This document shows positions 54,280 to 63,780 of a DNA stretch of 64,000 nucleotides, one piece after another. Within the stretch, counting starts at the first letter, position 1; each line of letters opens with the position of its first letter. The stretch is from Janthinobacterium sp. (GTDB lineage: Bacteria > Pseudomonadota > Gammaproteobacteria > Burkholderiales > Chitinibacteraceae). The position numbers were made by a program, and so were the translations under genes. The stretch covers positions 1-64,000 of the forward strand of contig JANYCY010000003.1 of NCBI GenBank assembly GCA_025360045.1, read 5' to 3'. The notes beneath the pieces are model-generated. The model was not told the DNA's origin and ran no database searches. It was given only the letters and a program-made list of their open reading frames with translations.

Positions 54280-55473
54280 ATGACAAATTTTGCGCGTGGA
54301 CAGAAGGATAAGCTGGCTGATTTGGGCTGCTCAGGGACGTTTCCTGTGTTGCTGAATATAGCGGGTATGGAAGTGGATATCGCTTGTTTTGGCTTAGATG
54401 TTAATGATCAGCTGTCTGATGATCGCTATATGGTGTTTTTTAACCAGAAAGCCTGCCCAAATAACGCTGTGGTGCTGGAGTTAGGGGCGGGCAGTGCTCG
54501 TTTTATGACCGATTTAGCTCGATTGCCGGACAGTATTCATAAGCTGGTGTTTGCGGCCTCGGTGAGTGGCGATGGTGTGATGCGCCAATTGGGAGCCAGT
54601 TCGATGAGCCTAGGGGATGCGGTGTTTGCGTTCTCGGGCGCTGATTTTCAGGATGAAAAAGCGGTGATTGTTGGCGAGCTATATCGGCGAGATGGCTTAT
54701 GGCGTTTTGGCGCGGTAGGGCAGGGTTTTAATGGTGGCTTATCTGCTTTGCTCAAGCATTTTGGCGGTACTGAGGCTGAAGTATCTACGCTAGCTCCAGC
54801 TCCCGCAGCAAAACCTATTTCCTTATCAAAAATTACGCTAGAAAAACGCGGTGATAAGGTTTCCCTAGAGAAAAACACCAGCGGTGGCTTTGGTCGTATT
54901 CGGGTTAACTTAAACTGGAATCAATCGGCCCAACTGGCCGAACCAGAGAAAAGCGGCTTTTTTAATAAGCTGATTAATAAACCCGCATCCAGCAATCGGA
55001 TCGACCTTGATTTAGCCTGCCTGTTTCAAATGGCCGACGGCACGCCAGGTGGTGTGCAAGCTTTGGGTAATAGCTGGGGCAGCTTTACCCAGCCCCCTTT
55101 TGTGCACCTAGAAGGCGATGATCGCTCTGGCAGTAATACGGGCGGGGAAAATATCTTTATTAATGGCGATCAATTTGGCCAGATTAAACGCCTGCTGATT
55201 TTTACATTTATTTATGAAGGCGCGCCAAACTGGGCCGCAACCGATGGCGTCGTCACTATCGAAGTGCCAGGTAGAGCGCCAGTAGAAGTGCGTTTAGATC
55301 AAGGCAGCAACGCATCAATGTGCGCGATTGCCATGATTGAAAACATCGGCGGCAATCTGCAAGTGACTAAACTGGTGGAATACTTTGCCCAAACCAATGG
55401 CAAAAGCGCACACGAGCAGCTAAATGATAAATTTGGATTTGGTTTGCGGTTTAAAAAGGGATCTAAGGATTAG
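54280..55473 (+). CDS. terA: TerA-family protein with two TerD-like domains
   Basis: 397 residues. Domain 1 (about 1-165) lacks the calcium loop but ends in VGQGFNGGLSALLKHFG. A Pro/Ala linker follows, then domain 2 starting ITLEKRGDKVSLEK with the acidic loop changed to GDDRSGSNTGGEN. A two-domain organisation is that of TerA. Loss of the canonical GDGDDE residues suggests altered or absent calcium binding. It is last in the plus-strand cluster. Confidence 0.87.
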   Translation: MTNFARGQKDKLADLGCSGTFPVLLNIAGMEVDIACFGLDVNDQLSDDRYMVFFNQKACPNNAVVLELGAGSARFMTDLARLPDSIHKLVFAASVSGDGVMRQLGASSMSLGDAVFAFSGADFQDEKAVIVGELYRRDGLWRFGAVGQGFNGGLSALLKHFGGTEAEVSTLAPAPAAKPISLSKITLEKRGDKVSLEKNTSGGFGRIRVNLNWNQSAQLAEPEKSGFFNKLINKPASSNRIDLDLACLFQMADGTPGGVQALGNSWGSFTQPPFVHLEGDDRSGSNTGGENIFINGDQFGQIKRLLIFTFIYEGAPNWAATDGVVTIEVPGRAPVEVRLDQGSNASMCAIAMIENIGGNLQVTKLVEYFAQTNGKSAHEQLNDKFGFGLRFKKGSKD

Positions 55474-55534
55474 GATGTTTGGGGATCACTTCCCGATAGA
55501 GCTATTTGATGTTGCCGCATAAGAATTGAATCAT

Positions 55535-55955
55535 CGTAGGGCGGGTGCTTACCCGCCGTTTTCGTAGCATGTTGTGCAAAGTCTGACGGGTTTCACCCAT
55601 ACGCGCTAAGCAAAGTCAAAAAGATCTTTTTAGTGCCTTCGGCACGTTGATTTTGGAGCGGTTAGCCACCGCAGGGGCCTTCCTTTCTTGAACGGCCAAG
55701 AAAGGAAGCGAAAGAAGGCCGCCCCAAACAGCACGAAGGCCCCTCACTGCGGACAATCGAGGTGGCGGCTGCGGGACTCACTCGCTTCGCTCGCTCAAAC
55801 ATCCTCGCCGAAACCCCACCCCGCTTGTTCCTCGTGTCGCGGCTTCAGGGGTGATTTAAGCCCCATGCCGAGAGCGTGGACATAGTGTTTTTTTCGTGGT
55901 TTGCTAATTGAAAATCAATTTGTTTAGCGCATATGGGGTTTCACTCGCCCTACGA
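55535..55955. repeat. Second composite repeat: R2 host with inserted R1 element
   Basis: CGTAGGGCGGGTG (55535-55547) at the left and CGCCCTACGA (55946-55955) at the right are R2 sequences. The R1 element is inserted within. The gap after terA (552 bp) has nothing else recognisable. Confidence 0.7.
55597..55935 (+). mobile_element. R1 element, intact copy (339 bp) with 9-bp target duplication
   Basis: GGGTTTCAC occurs at 55588-55596 and 55936-55944. The termini CCATACGCGCTAAGCAAAG and TTGTTTAGCGCATATG are imperfect inverted repeats and match the 47442 copy in reverse. The core has the CAAGAAAGGAAG stem perfectly paired. Confidence 0.7.
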
Positions 55956-56025
55956 CTCGGTGATGAGCCACCTGCAAATAGAAACAGCAGCGAATATTCG
56001 CGGCTGTTTCTATTTGTAAACCGCC

Positions 56026-57642
56026 TCAACAACTAAACCGTACCGCCGCCAACCTCAGCGTTTGTGCTAGCTCGGCATTGTGGTCCACAGCGATATTGAT
56101 TTCTTTTGATGCCGAAAATGAGCGCTCGGTCATTACCGCAATCAGTTGCACATTTACGGCGATTTCCTGGCCTGCGGTGTTTTGCTCGGCAAGGGCATCG
56201 GTGATTTTAGCCATGGCTTCTTTGGTTTCACCTGCGCTTTTTTTGATCAGGTTTAGCATTTCGCTGCTGCGATTGGCATGCTCTAAAGCTAGCTCGGTTT
56301 GGCTTAGGCTGTTACGCATATTGGTGGCGGCATCGTGGGTGGTGCTGGTGATCGTGCCCAGTGTTTCTTGGATTTCTCGGGTGGCTTGGGTGGTGCGCTC
56401 GGCGAGTTTACGTACTTCATCGGCAACAACGGCAAAGCCTCGGCCTTGCTCGCCTGCTCGGGCGGCTTCAATGGCGGCGTTCAGAGCGAGTAGATTGGTT
56501 TGTTCGGCAATATCTTGGATCACCCGCGCGACTCGGCCAATGCTGGCGCTGTGTTCTTCAAGGTTGTTTACGGTGTCGGTGACGATATGGGCACTATCAG
56601 AGACGATTTGCATCTCTTTAGTCAGCTCTTCCAAGGCTTGCGCCCCTTGTTCGGCCTGGAGGCCTGAGTTGCTCGCTACTTCATAGGCATAGCTTGAGTA
56701 ATCTTTGAGGTGGGCCATGCCAGTTGATAACTCTTCTACCGCTGCGGCCATTCTGGCAGCGGCATCGCTTTGCTCTCCTGCCGATTCGTGGACTTCTTGG
56801 CTGCTGCTACGGGTTTGTGCTGCGTCGGTGGCGAGCTGAGTGGAGGAGTTTTGAATGTTTTCTACCAGCGCGGCTAATTGGGTGCGCATCGATTCCATTG
56901 CACCGGCCAAGCTATCTCGCATATTGCTGGGCACATGTACTGGCGAGGCTAGATCGCCTTCGGAGATCCGTGTGGCTGCAGAGCGCATATCGCCAGGCTC
57001 TCCGCCTAAGTCATTCAATAAGGAGCGGATGATCCAAATGGTAAGGAAAATACCTGAAAGCGTGGCGATCAGCACAAATAGCGCGCCTCCTACGATGGCC
57101 TGATGATGGCTTTGTTTGAAGGATTCTAAATTCTCTTTGGCCACATTGAGTTGTAGCTGGATGAGTTTGTCGACGGCATCGGTAATTGGGTCAACTCGTT
57201 GATAAAGCGTGGTGGCTGCATATTCATTCAGGGCACCAAAATTGCTGCTTTCTAATAATTTTTCGAGTTGATCAAAGCTAGCGGCGGCTGGAATCATCCT
57301 TTTGTCGGCCAGCTGCACCAGCCTGTTTTCTTCGGGAGTGAGTTCAGTTGCCTTATAGGTTTGCCATTCTTGTTGGATTGTTTTTCTTGCGGTTCTTACA
57401 TTTTTTAAGCCAGCTGAGGGGCTAAGGCTGCCATTGGTGATTTTGTGCACGGTGTCGACAATATTAATGGCATACATATCGGAGACACTTTTGAGTTGCA
57501 CTAAGGGCATTACTCGATCGGCAATCGTGGTTTGGAAGTTTCTGGAGCCACTTTCTAGGCAGGACAGGCTAAGCGCGGTGAGCATTAAAATAATACTAAT
57601 CAGGCTGCCTGATAGCAACATTAGCTTATTCTTAACTTTCAT
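56026..57642 (-). CDS. Methyl-accepting chemotaxis protein
   Basis: 538 residues. N-terminal transmembrane helix ([20 protein letters not shown]), a ~160-residue periplasmic four-helix sensor, a second helix ([20 protein letters not shown]), HAMP, and the signalling hairpin [20 protein letters not shown] near 374 with flanking heptads. No CheR-binding pentapeptide is seen at the C-terminus. Ligand unknown. It lies between terA and DUF475 but on the minus strand. Confidence 0.92.
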   Translation of the reverse strand: MKVKNKLMLLSGSLISIILMLTALSLSCLESGSRNFQTTIADRVMPLVQLKSVSDMYAINIVDTVHKITNGSLSPSAGLKNVRTARKTIQQEWQTYKATELTPEENRLVQLADKRMIPAAASFDQLEKLLESSNFGALNEYAATTLYQRVDPITDAVDKLIQLQLNVAKENLESFKQSHHQAIVGGALFVLIATLSGIFLTIWIIRSLLNDLGGEPGDMRSAATRISEGDLASPVHVPSNMRDSLAGAMESMRTQLAALVENIQNSSTQLATDAAQTRSSSQEVHESAGEQSDAAARMAAAVEELSTGMAHLKDYSSYAYEVASNSGLQAEQGAQALEELTKEMQIVSDSAHIVTDTVNNLEEHSASIGRVARVIQDIAEQTNLLALNAAIEAARAGEQGRGFAVVADEVRKLAERTTQATREIQETLGTITSTTHDAATNMRNSLSQTELALEHANRSSEMLNLIKKSAGETKEAMAKITDALAEQNTAGQEIAVNVQLIAVMTERSFSASKEINIAVDHNAELAQTLRLAAVRFSC

Positions 57643-57850
57643 GATTTTCTCTTAGTCGGTCAGAATGACCTTTGAAATGTACGACTGTTTTTATTTATTT
57701 AAAACTAATTCTTTAAGTAAGCTGATAAGCGGGTGATTAATTGTTATGCTTTTGTGAAAGTTTTTTATTGTATTTAGTAAGACTTTGCAATGGAGAAGTA
57801 GAAGATTTTGGCGAGCGGGATGATCGATTTAATTGTAATCCATAAAAAAA

Positions 57851-57875
57851 GGCGATATAAATATCGCCTTTTTTT
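57851..57875. terminator. Bidirectional terminator downstream of DUF475
   Basis: GGCGATAT and ATATCGCC form an 8-bp stem flanked by A7 and T7. It ends the DUF475 transcript on the minus strand and is upstream of the chemoreceptor gene. Confidence 0.85.
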
Positions 57876-57888
57876 AGAGCCAAGCTAA

Positions 57889-58896
57889 TTAATTTTTTTT
57901 GTTGTAATGCAGTGATGCAAGTAAAGAAATACCAATTAATCCAGCACCAATTAAGCCGGTAACCACTTCTGGAATTTCATGGAATGTACCAATAAACATA
58001 ATAAAAGCAAGAGCGCCAATTGCATAAAATGCACCGTGCTCTAGATATCTAAATTGGTCTAGTGTTTCTTTTTCAACAAACATAATGGTGAGCGAACGAA
58101 CAAACATTGCGCCGATACCTAGGCCAATTGCAATAATGAAAATATTATTGGATAAGGCAAATGCACCAATGACACCGTCAAAACTAAAGCTAGCATCCAA
58201 TACTTCTAAATATAAAAAAGCAGAAAGACCCGTGCGTACAACGGTTGTTTGGCCATGGCTTTCTTCACTTCCTAATAAGGAGCCAAAACCATCAACAACA
58301 ATATAAGTCACAATACCGGTAATAGATGCCAAAATAAAACTAAGCTGCTCGGCACTATTGAGTTGAGTAGAAAACGCATAGGCAAGAATAAGGCAAAGGC
58401 CAATTTCAATTCCACCCATTTTCCCCATTTTGCTTAAAGGGGATTCAACAATGTGCAGCCAGTGCACCTCTTTATTTTGATCAAAAAAGAACTTTAAAAA
58501 CACCATCATCAAAAATGCACCACCAAAACCAGCAACCAAAATATGCGATGAGGTTAATGTGCTTGCATATTGCTCTGGTTGACTGATTGCCATCATTAAA
58601 GCCGCCCAAGGGCTCAGCTGGGCAATGACGGCCACAATCAGTACAGGGAAAATAACGCGCATACCAAATACGGCAATCAGCATCCCCCAAGTCATAAAGC
58701 GTTTCCGCCAAACGGCATCCATATCTTTCAATACAGTTGCATTGACAACGGCATTGTCAAAAGAGAGAGAAACTTCTAGTACCGATAAAATAGCAGCGAT
58801 AAACATGGCCTTAGGGCCACCCAACCAAAAGGCCGCAGCTAAACCAATGATCGTAACAAAGAAAGAGCTTTTGAAAAACCGGAGGTTTGACAACAT
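57889..58896 (-). CDS. DUF475 (TerC-like) integral membrane protein
   Basis: 335 residues with about nine hydrophobic segments. The motifs VLEVSLSFDNAVVNATVLKDM and LDASFSFDGVIGAFALSNNI, each with an acidic/Asn pair in the membrane, are diagnostic of the DUF475/TerC superfamily and probably bind metal. Canonical terC is not found in the cluster, so this protein may substitute. The ATG at 58896 is preferred, matching the family N-terminus; a TTG at 58944 is less likely. Confidence 0.88.
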   Translation of the reverse strand: MLSNLRFFKSSFFVTIIGLAAAFWLGGPKAMFIAAILSVLEVSLSFDNAVVNATVLKDMDAVWRKRFMTWGMLIAVFGMRVIFPVLIVAVIAQLSPWAALMMAISQPEQYASTLTSSHILVAGFGGAFLMMVFLKFFFDQNKEVHWLHIVESPLSKMGKMGGIEIGLCLILAYAFSTQLNSAEQLSFILASITGIVTYIVVDGFGSLLGSEESHGQTTVVRTGLSAFLYLEVLDASFSFDGVIGAFALSNNIFIIAIGLGIGAMFVRSLTIMFVEKETLDQFRYLEHGAFYAIGALAFIMFIGTFHEIPEVVTGLIGAGLIGISLLASLHYNKKN

Positions 58897-59012
58897 TGAT
58901 AATCTCGGTAAGGGGAGTGATGGTAGATCCTTATATTTTAGCAATTGCTTTATGATTTAGGTGGTTTATCTTTTTTAATAAAAATATAAGCCGTTAAATA
59001 TCTTCTATTTGA

Positions 59013-59345
59013 TTAAATTGGGCAAAGCGTTGAGCGAGTTAAAAAACGTAAGCCTGTTGCGCCCTCTAAAGAGAACATTCCGCCTCGCCCTGCCACGACA
59101 TCAATGATGAGCTGTGTATGTTGCCAGTAAGCAAATTGCGCCGCGCCCATATAGAATGGCATGCCGCCGATTTCACCTAGCAGCACATCGCTGTCACCAA
59201 TAATGAGTTCGCCTGCTTGAAAGCACATGGGCGAGCTGCCATCGCAGCAGCCGCCTGATTGATGAAACATCAGCGGCCCATATTGAGCTGCCAGCGTTTG
59301 GATTAATGCCAGCGCAGCTGGGGTGGCGCTGACTTGATTGTTCAT
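59013..59345 (-). CDS. DUF779 protein, partner of the aldehyde dehydrogenase
   Basis: 110 residues. QSGGCCDGSSPMCF has a clustered cysteine motif that could hold metal or a disulfide, followed by YMGAAQFAYWQHTQLIIDVV. DUF779 genes commonly follow aldB-like genes, as here. The ATG at 59345 has a strong GGAGAGGGAG ribosome site. Function unknown. Confidence 0.85.
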   Translation of the reverse strand: MNNQVSATPAALALIQTLAAQYGPLMFHQSGGCCDGSSPMCFQAGELIIGDSDVLLGEIGGMPFYMGAAQFAYWQHTQLIIDVVAGRGGMFSLEGATGLRFLTRSTLCPI

Positions 59346-59448
59346 GCTCCCTCTCCCCAACCCCCTTGCTCTGATGGGAGAGGGAGTGGTTATTGTGTCT
59401 GTCACTACGCAGCAGCTTAGGATTGTTAACTTCCCATTTCCAAAGCAC

Positions 59449-59523
59449 CGTCATTCCCGCGTGTATTTGGCGGGAATCCAGCAGCGCGACTGGATCCCCG
59501 ATAAAACCACTCGGGGATGACGG
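59449..59523. repeat. R4 palindromic repeat, well-formed copy
   Basis: CGTCATTCCCGCG at the left and CGGGGATGACGG at the right, with GGCGGGAATCCAGCAGCGCG and TGGATCCCCG between. It lies between DUF779 and the aldehyde dehydrogenase gene. Confidence 0.75.
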
Positions 59524-59563
59524 TAAAACCATATTGGGGTTTAGTTTGAGTCGTCTCTTTTGC

Positions 59564-61084
59564 TTAGAAAAATCCCAAAGCATCTTGGCTGTAGCTCACC
59601 AGTAGATTTTTGGTCTGCTGATAATGATCGAGCATCATTTTGTGGTTTTCACGCCCTATACCCGATTGCTTGTAGCCACCAAAAGCGGCGTGGGCGGGGT
59701 AGGCGTGATAGCAGTTGGTCCAGACACGGCCCGCTTGGATTTCGCGGCCCATGCGATAAGCGGCGTGGGTGTCTCGGGTCCACAGGCCAGCACCTAGGCC
59801 GTAGAGCGTATCGTTGGCGATTTCTAAAGCTTCGGTTTCGTCTTTAAATGTGGTGACGGACACCACCGGCCCGAAGATTTCTTCTTGGAAAATCCGCATC
59901 TTATTATGGCCTTGGAAGACGGTTGGCTGGATGTAATAACCGCCCGCCAATTCGCCCGCAAGCTGGGATCGTGCGCCGCCTGCCAAGACTTTTGCGCCTT
60001 CTTGCTGGCCAATATCTAAGTAAGCGCTGATTTTTTCCATTTGCTCCATAGAAGATTGCGCGCCCAGCATGGTGCTGGCATCCAGCGGATTGCCCTGCTT
60101 AATGGCGGCAACGCGGGTCAGTGCGCGGTCCATAAAGGCGTCATAAATGGATTCATGAATTAAGGCGCGGCTAGGGCAGGTGCAGACTTCGCCTTGGTTG
60201 AGCGCAAACATCACAAAGCCTTCGATGGCTTTATTAAAGAAGGCATCGTCGTGCTTCATTACATCGGGCATAAAGATATTTGGCGATTTGCCACCTAGCT
60301 CCAGCGTCACCGGAATCAGGTTTTGCGCCGCATATTGCATGATTAAGCGGCCGGTAGTGGTCTCACCCGTAAAGGCGATTTTGGCGATGCGCTTGTTTGA
60401 TGCTAGTGGCTTGCCTGCCTCTAAGCCAAAGCCGTTAACAATATTGAGTACGCCTTTGGGCAGCAAATCACCGATCACTTCCATCAACACTAAGATGCTT
60501 AGCGGTGTTTGTTCAGCAGGCTTGAGTACCACGCAATTACCGGCTGCCAGCGCTGGGGCCAGCTTCCATGTAGCCATCAGCAGTGGGAAATTCCAAGGAA
60601 TAATCTGCCCAACTACGCCGAGGGGCTCATGAAAATGATAGGCCACGGTATCGTTATCGATCTGGCCGATGCTGCCTTCCTGCGCCCGAATCGCACCGGC
60701 AAAGTAGCGGAAGTGATCGATGGCTAAGGGTAAATCGGCATTGCGGGTTTCACGAATCGGCTTGCCGTTATCCCAGGTTTCTACCGTAGCCAGCATGTCT
60801 AGATTGGCTTCGAGACGGTCGGCAATTTTATTCAGAATATTGGCGCGTTCAGTGGTCGATGTTTTACCCCAAGCGTTTTTGGCGGCGTGGGCGGCGTCGA
60901 GCGCCATTTCGATGTCGGACGCATCAGAGCGCGGGATTTCGCAAATCACCTTGCCGGTGATGGGGCTGATGTTTTCAAAGTATTGCCCAGCAAGCGGAGC
61001 ATGCCATTCGCCATTGATATAGTTGGCGTAGCGCGATTTTAATTGCAGTGGAAAACCATACTGGCCTGGAATCAATGTGCTCAT
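59564..61084 (-). CDS. aldB: NAD(P)-dependent aldehyde dehydrogenase, AldB/acetaldehyde type
   Basis: 506 residues. The NAD-binding motif is [13 protein letters not shown], the catalytic glutamate lies in [11 protein letters not shown] and the nucleophilic cysteine in [11 protein letters not shown]. The overall sequence matches the AldB/ExaC group, which oxidises acetaldehyde and similar aldehydes. A sigma-54 promoter at 61135-61148 and a palindrome at 61303-61319 lie upstream. The divergent sigma-54 activator at 61820 probably controls it. Confidence 0.92.
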   Translation of the reverse strand: MSTLIPGQYGFPLQLKSRYANYINGEWHAPLAGQYFENISPITGKVICEIPRSDASDIEMALDAAHAAKNAWGKTSTTERANILNKIADRLEANLDMLATVETWDNGKPIRETRNADLPLAIDHFRYFAGAIRAQEGSIGQIDNDTVAYHFHEPLGVVGQIIPWNFPLLMATWKLAPALAAGNCVVLKPAEQTPLSILVLMEVIGDLLPKGVLNIVNGFGLEAGKPLASNKRIAKIAFTGETTTGRLIMQYAAQNLIPVTLELGGKSPNIFMPDVMKHDDAFFNKAIEGFVMFALNQGEVCTCPSRALIHESIYDAFMDRALTRVAAIKQGNPLDASTMLGAQSSMEQMEKISAYLDIGQQEGAKVLAGGARSQLAGELAGGYYIQPTVFQGHNKMRIFQEEIFGPVVSVTTFKDETEALEIANDTLYGLGAGLWTRDTHAAYRMGREIQAGRVWTNCYHAYPAHAAFGGYKQSGIGRENHKMMLDHYQQTKNLLVSYSQDALGFF

Positions 61085-61134
61085 GCTTATCTCCTGATGG
61101 TATGGGGCGATTTTGCCCGCGTACCCGGATATGA

Positions 61135-61148
61135 GCAGAAAGCGTGCC
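61135..61148 (-). promoter_or_regulatory. Sigma-54 (-24/-12) promoter of aldB
   Basis: On the minus strand GGCACGCTTTCTGC gives the GG-N10-GC spacing of sigma-54 promoters and GGCACG is an exact -24 match. The start codon is 51 bp downstream of the -12 end. Supports control by an NtrC-type activator. Confidence 0.7.
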
Positions 61149-61302
61149 GGGTGAGTTAGATAGTGCGCTGCAATATGGGTGAAATCATGGTGAAAGCTAA
61201 GTTAAATTATTTACATATTGCAGTGCGAGGTAAGTTGATGGCTATATTTTTCTTGTTTACAAACACTTAGGGTATATTTCATGTTGATTAATTGCTTACT
61301 GG

Positions 61303-61319
61303 TGTTGCAATTTGCAACA
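61303..61319. promoter_or_regulatory. Upstream activator site, 17-bp perfect palindrome
   Basis: TGTTGCAATTTGCAACA has perfect 8-bp arms. A half-site TGATGCAACA follows near 61333. It is about 155 bp upstream of the -24 promoter element, a typical distance for a sigma-54 enhancer. The binding protein is probably the divergent regulator. Confidence 0.6.
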
Positions 61320-61374
61320 GAGGGGTAGGGGCTGATGCAACATAAGTTGGTTGGCATGGTATTTGTAAATCTAA

Positions 61375-61640
61375 ATCGTTTTTTAGTGCCTTCGGCATGT
61401 TGATTTAGGTGCGGCATCCCCGCAGGGACTCACTTTCTTGAACGGCCAGAAATCATAGTACGCAAAGAGGCCGCCCCGACCAGCACGAAGGCCCCTCACT
61501 GCGGACAATCGAGGTGGCGTCAATTCAACTCGCTTCGCTCAAACACGAATTGACGACGGCTCCACCCCGCTTGTTCCTCACTCGGCGTGTTTTCAGGGGA
61601 GGGTAAAAGCCCAATGCTAAGAGCGTGGTTATTATGATAT
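61375..61640 (+). repeat. R1 repeat copy, diverged
   Basis: Starts TTTTTTAGTGCCTTCGGCAT, contains GCACGAAGGCCCCTCACTGC and GACAATCGAGGTGGCG, and ends GCTAAGAGCGTGG. The TTCTTG stem is degraded on its right arm. It lies between the activator gene and the aldB enhancer. The rest of the 735-bp gap holds the promoter, the palindrome and an R3 remnant near 61720. Confidence 0.7.
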
Positions 61641-61819
61641 TTCTTTGTTTGCTACAAAAAAGTATTGCTTATCGGATTTGGGGCGAACCTAGCCCCAGAT
61701 GATTAGCATATTTTTTCTGTGTTCTGCTTTTAACTCCGTGTTCTTTGTGTCTACAGATCTTTTGTTTTTTTACTCCGCAGATCTTTGGTTTTCTCAGTGA
61801 GCACTTAAAGGAGCCCCCC

Positions 61820-63616
61820 ATGAGCATTGTGCATACCACTGCCCGTCGCCAGTTTTTTGAGGAGGGGATTTGTCCTGTTGATTTGCCGCCGCAAATTGTC
61901 GAGTCTTGGTTGCGTTGTCAGCAGCAGGGCAGCGCTGCTGTGGCGATTGAGCGCTTAGGCAAGGCCGCTTTACAAGGTGCGTTGGCCGATAACGCGCAAA
62001 TGTTGCATGTGGCATTTCCGGAGTTAGATGGCTTATACGAGCAGGTGTTGGGCACGCAAAGCGTGGTGTTGCTGACCGATGCCAGCGGGCTGATTTTGAA
62101 CACCACGGGCAATCCGCAGTTTATGAAAAAGGCCGAGCAGGTGGCGCTGTTGCCTGGGGTGAGCTGGGATGAGGCCACTAAGGGCACCAATGCCATTGGT
62201 ACAGCATTGGCTTTGCAAGAATCAGTCGAGGTGCGCGGCGGCGAGCATTTTCTAACGCAAAACATCGGTATTTCCTGCTCGGCCGCGCCCATCTTTGCGC
62301 CGAATGGCCGTCTTGCGGGCGTGCTGAATGTTTCGGGTGATGCCCGTCTGCATCATTTGCACGCTCTGGGTTTGGTGCGTTTGGCGGCGCAGCAGATTGA
62401 GCATCGCTGGCTAGGTTTAGCGAGCGATGCACATTGGCTGATCCGTTTGCATTCACGTGCCGAATTACTCGGCTCGCCGCGCGAAGGCGTGTTGAGCTTT
62501 GCGGGGGATACGCTGATTGCGGCCAATCGTGTGGCTTTACAGTGGTTAGGCTTGAGTTGGCAAGACTTAGGCCAGCGCAGCTTTTCTGATTTATTCGACG
62601 GCATTCTGCAAGCGCAGCCGCTGCCGCAAGCGATCTATAGCCAGCGTGGGCAACGTTTTTATCTAACCATTACACCACCTAAAGTGCCCATTGCAACCCA
62701 GCTAGCAGCCCCGCCTGTGGCAGCCAATAAAATCGAGCAGCCTTTTCAAAAGCAGCTAGATAAAGCGGTGCGTGTATTGAATGCAGGCGTGGCGGTGATG
62801 TTGCAAGGCGAAACCGGCAGTGGCAAAGAAGTCTTTGCCCGGGCTTTGCATGCCGCCAGTCAGCGCAGCAAGGGGCCATTTGTGGCGATTAATTGTGCCG
62901 CTCTGCCCGAATCCTTAATTGAATCCGAGTTATTTGGCTATGAAGAGGGCGCATTTACCGGCGCTAAGCGTAAGGGCAGCGTAGGCAAATTGCGTGAAGC
63001 CAATGGTGGCGTACTGCTGCTGGATGAAATTGGCGATATGCCGCTGCTGATGCAGGCGCGGTTATTACGCGTATTGCAGGAGCGTGAAGTCACGCCGCTG
63101 GGGGGCAGCCAGCCTTATAAGGTGGATTTTGCCGTGGTCTGTGCCAGCCATCGTGATTTGCCTAAGATGGTGGCGGCGGGCGAGTTTCGGGCCGATCTGT
63201 TTTATCGTTTGCAAGATTTTATCGTGCACCTGCCGCCGCTAAGGGAGCATGCTGATTTGGCGGGATTGATCACCAGCCTATGGCAAGAATCAGCTGGCCC
63301 CGCTCGGGGCGTGCGCTTGAGCGGCGATTTAATTGCTTCGCTGGCTCTTTATCCTTGGCCGGGCAATGTAAGGCAGCTACTCAGTCTATTAAGAACCCTG
63401 CTGGCTTTGGCTGACGATGGAGATTGCCTAACTTACGCTGATTTGCCAGCAGAATATCAAATGTCTATGCCTAGCGAAGCCACGTCGCTTGCGGCAAGTA
63501 GCCAAGAGCTGATTGAAACCACCATCGCTCAGTTTGACGGCAATTTAACCAAGGCTGCCGCTGCTTTAGGCGTGGCGCGCAGTACTTTATATCGTCGGCG
63601 TTTTAAAGCGGGATAA
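61820..63616 (+). CDS. Sigma-54-dependent activator, AcoR type
   Basis: 598 residues. N-terminal GAF-like sensor ([20 protein letters not shown], then [17 protein letters not shown]), an AAA+ domain with Walker [15 protein letters not shown], the sigma-54 contact loop [11 protein letters not shown] and Walker [10 protein letters not shown], and a Fis-type helix-turn-helix [20 protein letters not shown]. The ATG at 61820 has AAAGGAG six bases upstream. AcoR-type proteins sense acetoin or short alcohols and aldehydes. It is divergent from aldB, which carries a matching promoter. Confidence 0.92.
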   Translation: MSIVHTTARRQFFEEGICPVDLPPQIVESWLRCQQQGSAAVAIERLGKAALQGALADNAQMLHVAFPELDGLYEQVLGTQSVVLLTDASGLILNTTGNPQFMKKAEQVALLPGVSWDEATKGTNAIGTALALQESVEVRGGEHFLTQNIGISCSAAPIFAPNGRLAGVLNVSGDARLHHLHALGLVRLAAQQIEHRWLGLASDAHWLIRLHSRAELLGSPREGVLSFAGDTLIAANRVALQWLGLSWQDLGQRSFSDLFDGILQAQPLPQAIYSQRGQRFYLTITPPKVPIATQLAAPPVAANKIEQPFQKQLDKAVRVLNAGVAVMLQGETGSGKEVFARALHAASQRSKGPFVAINCAALPESLIESELFGYEEGAFTGAKRKGSVGKLREANGGVLLLDEIGDMPLLMQARLLRVLQEREVTPLGGSQPYKVDFAVVCASHRDLPKMVAAGEFRADLFYRLQDFIVHLPPLREHADLAGLITSLWQESAGPARGVRLSGDLIASLALYPWPGNVRQLLSLLRTLLALADDGDCLTYADLPAEYQMSMPSEATSLAASSQELIETTIAQFDGNLTKAAAALGVARSTLYRRRFKAG

Positions 63617-63780
63617 AAAAGTAGTGTAAGGTGTTTGAAGTACAAAATGGCTGCTTTAAGCTTAAAGCTAGGTGTTTAGTTTAGCCATTTACTGAAATTT
63701 AAGTCATACTGTTACAATCTTTTTTCTGACACATAACTTGTGAATAGTAAAGTAGATAAATCGATTAGGTGTAAGCCTGC

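Noticed and set aside
38565-55473. Calling the locus a classical tellurite resistance operon (terZABCDEF)
   Set aside because: Canonical terB and terC were not found and the gene content is that of the TerY-P and biosynthetic types. Tellurite resistance is not implied by the sequence.
56078-56686. Long plus-strand frame of about 200 codons
   Set aside because: It is antisense to the highly conserved signalling domain of the chemoreceptor. The composition is Ser/Ala/Arg-rich as expected of a shadow frame.
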